Shown: piece after piece, positions 1 through 5,872 of the stretch
How the letters are laid out: each line of letters opens with the position of its first letter
How positions within the stretch are numbered: the stretch's first letter is position 1
Assembly: GCA_947305035.1 (NCBI GenBank)
Contig: CAMZCV010000053.1
Coordinates: forward strand, 1-6,792
Length of the DNA stretch: 6,792 nt
Direction: 5' to 3'
Source: an uncultured Coriobacteriales bacterium
GTDB taxonomy: Bacteria > Actinomycetota > Coriobacteriia > Coriobacteriales > Atopobiaceae
The notes under the pieces: generated by a model
What the model was told of the DNA's origin: nothing
Database searches by the model: none
What the model saw: the letters and a program-made list of their open reading frames with translations, nothing else
Translations under genes and position numbers: made by a program

Positions 1-626
1 ATGCCGATCGCTGCATCGCGGTCGACGAGAACGGCCACGTGGTCGACGGAGACCTGATCCTCTACGTGTGCGGCCGCTATATGGCCAAGTACGGACGCCT
101 CGTCAAGGACACCATCGTCCCCACGGTCATGACCAACTTCGGCCTCATCAAGGCCCTCGAGGAAGTGGGCATCAAGGCGGTCGCCACCGACGTGGGCGAT
201 AAGTACGTCTACGCCTGCATGCGCGAGAACGGCTACACGCTGGGCGGCGAGCAGTCCGGCCACATCATCTTCGGCGACCTCGAGACCACGGGCGACGGCA
301 TCATGACCAGCCTGCGCGTGATGGAGGCCGTGCGTGTGGAGAAGGAGACCCTCTCCACCCTCACCCGCCCGGTCAGGCTGTACCCCCAGAAGCTCGTGAA
401 CGTGCCCGTCATCGACAAGAAGGTCGCCATGCAGGCTCCCGAGGTGCTCGCGGCTGTCAAGGCAGCCAACGACGCGCTCGAGGGCACGGGTCGCGTGTTC
501 GTGCGCGCGAGCGGAACCGAGAATCTTGTGCGTGTGCTCACCGAGGCACCGGACATGGACACCTGCATCACCGCGGCGCTTCCGGTGCTCGAGGCGCTCA
601 AGCCGTATCAGATCGACGAATCGTAA
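1..626 (+). CDS. glmM: Phosphoglucosamine mutase, C-terminal part (5' end outside window)
   Basis: GlmM interconverts glucosamine-6-phosphate and glucosamine-1-phosphate in the cytoplasm, feeding UDP-GlcNAc synthesis for peptidoglycan. The reading frame is open from the first base; the first whole codon is at position 3, giving 207 residues before TAA. It opens with ADRC, the end of the Mg-binding DGDADR loop, so the phosphoserine domain and the first two loop aspartates lie upstream. Visible further on are the sugar-binding GEQSGH motif (positions 247-264), a TTGDG segment just after it, and the C-terminal phosphate-binding loop RASGTEN (508-528). Family members are about 450 residues, so roughly 240 are missing. 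A GTG at 39 is only an internal valine, not a start. GlmM rather than another phosphohexomutase is supported by GEQSGH and by glmS immediately downstream, which acts one step earlier in the pathway. Confidence 0.96.
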   Translation, partial: ADRCIAVDENGHVVDGDLILYVCGRYMAKYGRLVKDTIVPTVMTNFGLIKALEEVGIKAVATDVGDKYVYACMRENGYTLGGEQSGHIIFGDLETTGDGIMTSLRVMEAVRVEKETLSTLTRPVRLYPQKLVNVPVIDKKVAMQAPEVLAAVKAANDALEGTGRVFVRASGTENLVRVLTEAPDMDTCITAALPVLEALKPYQIDES

Positions 627-630
627 GGGG
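625..630 (+). promoter_or_regulatory. Ribosome binding site of glmS overlapping the glmM stop
   Basis: The AAGGGG sequence uses the last two bases of the glmM TAA codon and lies 6 bases before the glmS ATG. It selects the ATG at 637 over an in-frame upstream GTG at 526, which would add 37 residues and bury the catalytic cysteine. The overlap with the stop codon suggests glmS translation is coupled to glmM. Confidence 0.75.
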
Positions 631-636
631 CCTCCC

Positions 637-2487
637 ATGTGCGGCATCGTAGGATACACCGGCAAGAACCAAGCTGCCCCCTTCCTCCTGAAGGGCCTCC
701 AGACGCTCGAGTACCGCGGATACGACTCCGCCGGCATCGAGGTCCTCTCGCCCGACGGCGCCCTCCACGGCGTGAAGTGCGCCGGACGCGTGGCCGCGCT
801 CATCGAGCGCTGCAAGACGGCCAACCCCGTGGGCACCTCGGGCATCGCCCACACGCGCTGGGCAACCCACGGCGCGCCCACCGATCGCAATGCCCACCCG
901 CATCGCGACTGCTCGGGCCGCATCGCCATCGTGCATAACGGCATCATCGAGAACTTCCGCGACCTCAGGGTCCAGCTCATGGCCTCCGGTCACGAGTTCG
1001 CGTCCGAAACCGACACCGAGGTCATCGCGCACCTTATCGAGGAAGCATGGAACGGCCCCTGCAAGGGCAATCTCGTTGCCGCCCTGCGCAACGCCTGCTC
1101 GCGCCTCGAAGGCTCCTGGGCCATCGCCTGCATCTGCGCCGACGCGCCCAACACCCTCGCCGTCGCCCGCAAGGGCTCGCCGCTCGTCGTGGCCTCCACC
1201 GCCGACGGTGCCTACGCCGCATCCGACGTCATGCCACTGGCGAGCATCACAAGCCACGTCACGCAGCTCGCCAACAACCAGTACGCCCTGCTCGAGCAGG
1301 ACGGCACCATCACCGTGTTCGACGAGTCCGGCGATGTGGTGCGCAACCCCTCCACCATCGATATCGACTGGGATGCCTCCGCGGCAACGCTGGGCGGCTA
1401 CGCCGACTTCATGGAGAAGGAGATCGCCGAGCAGCCCGAGGCGCTCGAGCGCCTGCTCCACGACCGTCTGGGGGATCAGGGCATCAAGCTCGACGAGCTG
1501 CGCATGTCTCCTGAGGAGCTCGCAGCCATCGACCGCGTGTTCCTCATCGCCTGCGGCACGTCGAGCCACGTGTGCCAGATCGCCCGCACCATGATCGAGA
1601 GCTGGGCCAAGATCCCCGTAACCTGGGCCTATGCGTCGGAGTTCAACTACGAGCCCGAGGTGCTCGTCACCCCCAACACCCTCTGCGTCATCGTCACGCA
1701 GTCGGGCGAGACGGCCGACACGCTTGCCGCCGCGCGCCGCATGAAGGCGCTCGGCTGCCATGTGTTCGCGGTGACCAACGTGCTCGGCTCCACGGCGGCG
1801 CGCGAGGCCGATGGCGTGCTCTACGTGCAGGCTGGCCCTGAGGTGTGCGTCGCTTCCACCAAGGCCTACACCGCGCAGCTCGTCGCGTGCGCGCTGCTCG
1901 CCCTCGTGCTCGCCCGCGCCAACGGCAACATGGACCAGAATGGCGTGGCGCGCCACTACCACGACCTCAACCTCCTGCCCGATGCCATCCGCGAGGTCTT
2001 CCGCCGCAGCTGGCAGGACAAGCAGGCATCGCAGCTCTTCCGCCGCCACGATTCATCCCTGTATCTGGGGCGCGGCGTCAACGCCACCACGGCGCTCGAG
2101 GGCGCGCTCAAGATCAAGGAGATCAGCTACCTGCATGCCGAGGGCTATCCGGCGGGCGAGATGAAGCACGGCCCCATCGCGCTTATCGAGTCGGGATTCC
2201 CCGTGGTCACCATCGTTCCCGCCGATCGCTGGCACGATAAGACCGTCTCCAACATCCAGGAGTGCATCGCCCGCGGCGCCCGCGTAATCGCGGTTGCCAC
2301 CGACGGCGACGAGGGCGTCGCCGCGCAGGTCGAGCATGTGCTCTGGATCCCGCCGCTGCCCGACGAGCTGCTCGTGCCGGTGGTTGCCATCGTGCACCTG
2401 CAGATTCTCGCGCGCTACGTGGCGCTCGCCCGCGGCCGCGATGTGGATAAGCCCCGCAACCTCGCGAAATCCGTCACGGTGGAGTAG
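637..2487 (+). CDS. glmS: Glutamine--fructose-6-phosphate aminotransferase (isomerizing)
   Basis: GlmS makes glucosamine-6-phosphate from fructose-6-phosphate and glutamine, the committed step to UDP-GlcNAc. The product is 616 residues, normal for the family (about 600-610). Starting at 637 gives MCGIVGY, so removal of Met exposes the N-terminal cysteine nucleophile. The class-II glutaminase domain (about 1-220) has YRGYDSAG near 27, HTRWATHG near 72, HNGIIENF near 100 and SETDTE near 123. Two SIS sugar-isomerase domains follow: ACGTSSH near 305, VTQSGETADT near 353 and VASTKAYTAQ near 405 in the first, then the second with GRGVNATTALEGALKIKEISY near 478 (shown in part: LEGALKIKE) and EMKHGP near 508. 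The C-terminus ends in PRNLAKSVTVE, the usual channel-forming tail. The gap to glmM is 10 bases, so there is no room for a glmS ribozyme directly upstream. Everything catalytic that I can identify is intact. Confidence 0.98.
   Translation: MCGIVGYTGKNQAAPFLLKGLQTLEYRGYDSAGIEVLSPDGALHGVKCAGRVAALIERCKTANPVGTSGIAHTRWATHGAPTDRNAHPHRDCSGRIAIVHNGIIENFRDLRVQLMASGHEFASETDTEVIAHLIEEAWNGPCKGNLVAALRNACSRLEGSWAIACICADAPNTLAVARKGSPLVVASTADGAYAASDVMPLASITSHVTQLANNQYALLEQDGTITVFDESGDVVRNPSTIDIDWDASAATLGGYADFMEKEIAEQPEALERLLHDRLGDQGIKLDELRMSPEELAAIDRVFLIACGTSSHVCQIARTMIESWAKIPVTWAYASEFNYEPEVLVTPNTLCVIVTQSGETADTLAAARRMKALGCHVFAVTNVLGSTAAREADGVLYVQAGPEVCVASTKAYTAQLVACALLALVLARANGNMDQNGVARHYHDLNLLPDAIREVFRRSWQDKQASQLFRRHDSSLYLGRGVNATTALEGALKIKEISYLHAEGYPAGEMKHGPIALIESGFPVVTIVPADRWHDKTVSNIQECIARGARVIAVATDGDEGVAAQVEHVLWIPPLPDELLVPVVAIVHLQILARYVALARGRDVDKPRNLAKSVTVE
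2478..2484 (+). promoter_or_regulatory. Ribosome binding site of acpS inside the glmS 3' end
   Basis: GGTGGAG lies wholly within the last codons of glmS and 5 bases upstream of the acpS ATG at 2490. The glmS stop and the acpS start are separated by only two bases, an arrangement expected to couple translation of the two genes. Confidence 0.65.
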
Positions 2488-2489
2488 CT

Positions 2490-3014
2490 ATGGCGCTTGC
2501 AGGAATCGGTGTGGATATGCTCGAGATCGCGCGCATGCAGCACGCGCTCGACACCAACCCGCACTTCATCGAGCGCGTCTTCACGCCCGAGGAACGCGCC
2601 TACTGCGATCGCTGTGCCCGTCCCGCCGAGCACTATGCCGCTCGATTCGCCGCCCATGAGGCCATCCTCAAGGCTTTGGGCTGCGGGTTCGGCAACGGCG
2701 TGGGCTTGCTCGACGCATCGGTGGGCCGCACCGAGAACGGCCGGCCCATTGCAATCCTCAAGGGCCGCGCTGCTGAGATCGCCGCCGAGCAGGGCGTGCG
2801 CGAGATCGCGCTCTCGCTCTCCCACACCCATGATGTGGCCGTGGCCAACGCCGTGTGCGTCACCGACGAGGTTCGGCCAACTCAAAACGATAAGCCCGAC
2901 GCCGCAGCAGAGCTCGCAGCGTCGTTCAAGCAGGCTCGTTCGGTCATCGACGAGCTCGAACGCTTGCAGAACAGCCTCATCACACAGGAAACCCAAATGT
3001 CGCAGGAGGTCTAG
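2490..3014 (+). CDS. acpS: Holo-[acyl-carrier-protein] synthase with C-terminal tail
   Basis: AcpS transfers 4'-phosphopantetheine from CoA to a serine of apo-ACP, switching on fatty-acid synthesis. The N-terminal GIGVDMLEI carries the Mg-binding aspartate D9. FTPEERAYC near 31 and RFAAHEAILKALG at 52-64 give the second metal ligand E57 and the active-site lysine K61. LSLSHTHDVAVA near 109 is the conserved late strand. In most homologues the residue before the glutamate is lysine (AxKEA); here it is His56. The protein is 174 residues against about 120-130 for the family. From about residue 126 an extra tail of some 48 residues follows: a polar linker rich in D, P and N, then a helical, coiled-coil-prone stretch (about 137-165). 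The tail has no motif I recognise. The gene sits 2 bases after glmS and 2 bases before nnr. Confidence 0.94.
   Translation: MALAGIGVDMLEIARMQHALDTNPHFIERVFTPEERAYCDRCARPAEHYAARFAAHEAILKALGCGFGNGVGLLDASVGRTENGRPIAILKGRAAEIAAEQGVREIALSLSHTHDVAVANAVCVTDEVRPTQNDKPDAAAELAASFKQARSVIDELERLQNSLITQETQMSQEV
3004..3009 (+). promoter_or_regulatory. Consensus Shine-Dalgarno of nnr inside acpS
   Basis: A perfect AGGAGG lies in the last codons of acpS, 7 bases before the nnr ATG at 3017. It is among the strongest ribosome binding sites in the window and fixes the nnr start. Because it encodes the final Gln-Glu-Val of AcpS, the end of the AcpS tail is partly constrained by this signal. Confidence 0.85.
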
Positions 3015-3016
3015 CC

Positions 3017-4633
3017 ATGCAGCCCGTTCTCAACGTTGAAGATGTCAAGCGCGTCGAAGTGGCCCTCACGAGGGTTGGCGTGAGCCTTTCCGAGCTCATG
3101 CACCGCGCAGGATACGCAGCCGCGAGCGAGGTGCTCGCAATGTCCGAAACCGGAACGGTCGTCGTGCTCGTGGGAACGGGCAACAACGGCGGCGACGGAT
3201 GGGTTGCCGCCGAGATCCTCAAGTCGAAGGGCCGTGCCGTCCAGGTTGTCACCCCCGTCGCCCCCGTCGACCTGCAGGGCGATCTCGCCCGCATGGTCGC
3301 TCAGGCCGCCGATTCCGCCGGCGTGCCCATCATCGTGGGACCGTCCCGTGCTGAGCTCGAGGCGCTGCTCGGCAAGACCGATGTGGTGCTCGACTGCATG
3401 CTTGGCACGGGTTTTGCCGGCGCACCGCGCGCCCCGTTCGACATCTGGATCGAGTGCCTCAACGACTCCGGCGCCCGCGTGGTTTCCGTCGACGTGCCGA
3501 GCGGCCTGTCGGCCCAAACCGGCCAGGCGCCCGGCGCCTGCGTGGTTGCCGACCTCACCATCACCATGCTCGCCCTCAAGCCCGGCCTGCTCGCCGATCG
3601 CGGCCGTGACGTGTGCGGATCCATCGTCGTCGCCCCGCTTGCCGAGCAGACCGAGCAGCTGCTGATCGATGCCGATCCCGTTGCTTGGCGCGCGGAACTC
3701 GAGGACTACCTCGACGTGCTCATCGAGTCCAGCGCAGCCGTCGATAAGTTCACACGCGGCTCGGTGCTCGTGGTGGGCGGGTCGAACCGCTTCCCCGGCG
3801 CCCCCATCATGGCGGCGAAGGCCGCTGCCCGTGCCGGCGCGGGCTATGTAACCCTCGCGGTGCCCGAATCCATCGCGCCGCTCGTGCAGACGCAGGTGCT
3901 CGAGATCCCCGTGGTGGGACTGCCCTGCGATGCGGACGGCATCTTCACCGAAGCCGCCGCCGAGCGCGTTGCCCGCATGGCTGAGGCCAACACGGCAACG
4001 CTGGTGGGTCCGGGCATGCGCGTGAGCGCGGGTACCGTTGCCGTGGTCACATCGCTCATCAGCTCCAATGCGCCGCTCGTCATCGACGCGGACGGTCTGA
4101 ACAGCCTTGCCCGCAGCACCGCAGGGCAGCTCGACGACTATCCCGAGCTCCTTCGCCGCATCCAGCCGCTCGTGCTCACGCCCCATCAGCGCGAGCTCGC
4201 GCGCCTCGTGGGCGTGGAGGATGTTCCCAGCTCGCTTGCGGAGCAGCTCGAGGATGCACGCCGCATCATCTGGGCTATCGGCGGATCCGAGTTCGCCATC
4301 GTCGCGAAGGGCTCTGCAACGGGCTGCGTGGGCGTCGAGCGCGCCATCCTGCCCAAACCCGGCCCCGCAGCCCTGGCAACGGCAGGTTCGGGAGACGTGC
4401 TGGGCGGCGTCATCGCATCGCTTATCGCCCAGAGGGGCGGAGCCGTGGACGACCTGCCCCTGCTCTGCTCCCTGGCCTGCGAGATCCACGGGTATGCGGG
4501 TTCCATCGCTGCAGAGCGCTTCGGGTCGCGCGGCGTGATGGCCACCGACATCATAGATGTCCTCGGCATCGCAGCGGATACCATCGACGAGCATTGCTTC
4601 TTTCCCGAGGCAATGATGCAGAACGAAGAGTAG
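3017..4633 (+). CDS. nnr: Bifunctional NAD(P)H-hydrate epimerase / ADP-dependent (S)-NAD(P)H-hydrate dehydratase
   Basis: This enzyme repairs damaged NADHX/NADPHX: the N-terminal domain epimerises R to S and the C-terminal domain dehydrates the S form using ADP. The protein is 538 residues, normal for the fused form (about 500-550). The epimerase (YjeF_N) domain, about 1-215, shows GTGNNGGDG at 53-61, DCMLGTGFAG at 126-135 and VDVPSG at 158-163 with D159 as the likely catalytic aspartate. The dehydratase (ribokinase-like) domain, about 240-525, shows KFTRGSVLVVGGSNRFPGAP near 244-263 (fragment FTRGSVLVVGG), VGPGM at 330-334, VIDADGLN at 355-362, LTPHQRE at 387-393, AKGS at 430-433 and AGSGDVLGG at 456-464 with D460 as the presumed catalytic base. 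Two positions differ from the forms I know best: TPHxGE reads TPHQRE, and GGTGD reads AGSGD. The sequence is continuous with no frameshift. Confidence 0.96.
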   Translation: MQPVLNVEDVKRVEVALTRVGVSLSELMHRAGYAAASEVLAMSETGTVVVLVGTGNNGGDGWVAAEILKSKGRAVQVVTPVAPVDLQGDLARMVAQAADSAGVPIIVGPSRAELEALLGKTDVVLDCMLGTGFAGAPRAPFDIWIECLNDSGARVVSVDVPSGLSAQTGQAPGACVVADLTITMLALKPGLLADRGRDVCGSIVVAPLAEQTEQLLIDADPVAWRAELEDYLDVLIESSAAVDKFTRGSVLVVGGSNRFPGAPIMAAKAAARAGAGYVTLAVPESIAPLVQTQVLEIPVVGLPCDADGIFTEAAAERVARMAEANTATLVGPGMRVSAGTVAVVTSLISSNAPLVIDADGLNSLARSTAGQLDDYPELLRRIQPLVLTPHQRELARLVGVEDVPSSLAEQLEDARRIIWAIGGSEFAIVAKGSATGCVGVERAILPKPGPAALATAGSGDVLGGVIASLIAQRGGAVDDLPLLCSLACEIHGYAGSIAAERFGSRGVMATDIIDVLGIAADTIDEHCFFPEAMMQNEE

Positions 4634-4639
4634 ACAGGC

Positions 4640-4646
4640 AAGGAAA
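4640..4646 (+). promoter_or_regulatory. Ribosome binding site deciding the alr start
   Basis: AAGGAAA lies in the 19-base nnr-alr gap. Two adjacent in-frame starts follow, GTG at 4650 and ATG at 4653. Counted from the end of the motif the spacing is 3 bases to GTG and 6 to ATG, so ATG is preferred. The choice changes the protein by one residue only. Confidence 0.65.
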
Positions 4647-4652
4647 TACGTG

Positions 4653-5816
4653 ATGATAGCAAAGTCGGTTGTTCCCCATACAAGGTGGGCGTGGGTCGAG
4701 ATCGATCTCGCTGCGCTGCGCCGCAATACACATGCGTTCAAGGCGCTTCTCCCGCGCGGTGTGAGGCTCATGGCGGTCGTGAAGGCCGATGCGTACGGCC
4801 ATGGTGCTGTTCCCTGCGCCAAAACCATGCTCGCCTCCGGTGCCGACCAGTTGGCCGTCTCCACGGTTGATGAGGGCGTCGAGCTGCGCGAAAACGGCAT
4901 CACGGCACCCATCCTCATCCTTTCCGAGCCGCCCATGGAGAGCATCGACGTGCTCGTGGAGTACGACATCATGCCGTCGGTGTTCACGGGCGACTTCGCG
5001 CTTGCCTTCGGCGAGGCCTCCGCGGCGGCCGGCAAGGTCGGCCGCTACCATCTTGCCATCGATACGGGCATGACGCGCACCGGCATCCGCTGGGATGAGG
5101 TCGTCGACCTGCGCGCCTACATCGACTTCCACCGCGGGCTCGAGTGTGCGGGCACCTTCACGCACTTCGCCACGGCCGACATGACGTCCGATTGGGACTT
5201 CACGCTGCAGCTCAAGCGCTTCAACAGCGCGGTGGAGGCGCTTCGCGAGGCGGGCTTCGACCCGGGCATCGTGCACTGCGACAACACGCCCGGAACCATC
5301 CTGCATCCCGAGTGCCACTACGACATGGTGCGCGTGGGCATCGGCCTCTACGGCCTGCATCCCGCCTTCACCACCATTCCGCATATCGATCTCGAGCCCG
5401 TGATGAGCGTGCGCGCCAAGGTGACGCGTGTGGTGTGGCCCGAGGTGGGCGACGGTGTGAGCTACGGCATGCACTTCCGCGTGCCGCGCCGCAACATCCA
5501 GATCGCCACCATTCCCGTGGGCTATGCCGACGGCCTCTCGCGCGTTCTTTCGGGCAACATGCCCGTGCTGGTCAAGGGCATGCGCTGCCGTCAGGTGGGC
5601 AACATCTGCATGGACCAGTGCATGTTCGCCGTCGACGTGAACAACGCCCGCGCCTATCGTCCCGTCTCGGGCATCGATGTGGGCGACGTGGTGACCATCA
5701 TGGGTTCCGATGGCGACGATGCCATCACGGCCGACGAGATCGCCGAGCTTCGCGGAACCATCAACTACGAGGTTGTGTGCGACTTCGGCCTGCGCCTCGA
5801 GAAGGTCTACGTGTAA
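4653..5816 (+). CDS. alr: Alanine racemase
   Basis: Alr is a PLP enzyme that interconverts L- and D-alanine and supplies D-Ala for peptidoglycan. The 387 residues match the family (about 360-390). The N-terminal TIM barrel starts with WVEIDLAALRRN near 14 and has the PLP-lysine motif AVVKADAYGHG at 41-51 (K44). DTGMTRTG at 137-144 gives the conserved R142, and MVRVGIGLYG at 225-234 holds the arginine (R227) that contacts the pyridine nitrogen. The C-terminal beta domain has DGVSYG at 267-272 with the second catalytic base Y271, then VGYADGLSR near 289, NICMDQ at 317-322 and INYEVVC near 370. Two active-site features differ from the Geobacillus/E. coli type: alanine (A135) stands where the carbamylated lysine sits (LKxDTGM), and the PLP-phosphate loop reads DNTPGT rather than ANSAA. 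Both catalytic bases remain, so activity is expected. It belongs to the same run as nnr and acpS. Confidence 0.96.
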   Translation: MIAKSVVPHTRWAWVEIDLAALRRNTHAFKALLPRGVRLMAVVKADAYGHGAVPCAKTMLASGADQLAVSTVDEGVELRENGITAPILILSEPPMESIDVLVEYDIMPSVFTGDFALAFGEASAAAGKVGRYHLAIDTGMTRTGIRWDEVVDLRAYIDFHRGLECAGTFTHFATADMTSDWDFTLQLKRFNSAVEALREAGFDPGIVHCDNTPGTILHPECHYDMVRVGIGLYGLHPAFTTIPHIDLEPVMSVRAKVTRVVWPEVGDGVSYGMHFRVPRRNIQIATIPVGYADGLSRVLSGNMPVLVKGMRCRQVGNICMDQCMFAVDVNNARAYRPVSGIDVGDVVTIMGSDGDDAITADEIAELRGTINYEVVCDFGLRLEKVYV

Positions 5817-5845
5817 CCTGTCAAAGGGACAGGTTTCCTGACAGG
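5815..5845 (+). repeat. Inverted repeat (hairpin) with a third arm copy in the alr-glycosylase gap
   Basis: AACCTGTC (5815-5822) and GACAGGTT (5828-5835) are perfect reverse complements around a 5-base loop, an 8-bp hairpin that includes the last two bases of the alr stop codon. A further GACAGG copy lies at 5840-5845, so the first arm could pair with either downstream copy. Only three T follow the stem, which makes a strong intrinsic terminator unlikely; partial termination, attenuation or transcript-end protection is possible. The tightly packed operon otherwise has no such gap. Confidence 0.6.
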
Positions 5846-5846
5846 A
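5836..5846. repeat. 11-base palindrome upstream of the glycosylase gene
   Basis: TCCTGACAGGA is a perfect palindrome around a central A, located 26 bases before the ATG at 5873. It shares its right half with the third GACAGG copy of the neighbouring repeat. It has the form of a small operator, but no repressor is encoded nearby and it may simply be part of the repeat structure. The sequence is clear; a function is not shown. Confidence 0.35.
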
Positions 5847-5859
5847 TTTCGACCCGTCC

Positions 5860-5866
5860 GGAGGAG
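5860..5866 (+). promoter_or_regulatory. Ribosome binding site of the uracil-DNA glycosylase gene
   Basis: GGAGGAG lies 6 bases before the ATG at 5873 and fixes this start against the long upstream open frame that overlaps alr. Its strength suggests the glycosylase gene is translated independently rather than by coupling to alr, whose stop is 56 bases away. Confidence 0.8.
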
Positions 5867-5872
5867 AGTTCC

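Noticed and set aside
598..2049. A 483-codon open frame on the minus strand across glmS
   Set aside because: It lies entirely antisense to a gene with complete GlmS motifs, its translation is low-complexity (rich in A, G, V, H, E) with no known domain, and long antisense frames are expected in high-GC genes.
2874..3014. A separate small gene within the end of acpS
   Set aside because: The tail is in the same uninterrupted frame as AcpS, with no internal start preceded by a ribosome binding site at a suitable distance, so a C-terminal extension is the simpler reading.
3011..5035. A 674-codon open frame on the minus strand across nnr and the start of alr
   Set aside because: It is antisense to two well-supported genes and crosses their boundary. 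Its product is rich in H, D, G and A without recognisable motifs. It is a by-product of GC-rich third positions, not evidence for an overlapping gene.
5818..5832. A LexA-type SOS box before the DNA-repair gene
   Set aside because: CTGT and ACAG are present but separated by 7 bases rather than the 8 of the E. coli box, and Gram-positive/actinobacterial LexA sites are of the GAAC..GTTC type. The hairpin explains the symmetry better.
5815..5836. A strong Rho-independent terminator after alr
   Set aside because: The stem is good but is followed by only three T and then CCTG, so efficient termination is not supported. It is kept as a repeat/possible attenuator instead.
5834..5870. A sigma-70 type promoter in the alr-glycosylase gap
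   Set aside because: CTGACA at 5838-5843 could pass as a weak -35, but no -10-like sequence follows at 16-18 bases; the region there is GC-rich and occupied by the ribosome binding site.
5144..5872. A long N-terminal extension of the glycosylase overlapping alr
   Set aside because: The frame is open upstream, but the added segment is an arginine/histidine-rich shadow of alr, while the ATG at 5873 has a strong ribosome binding site and yields a family-length protein.
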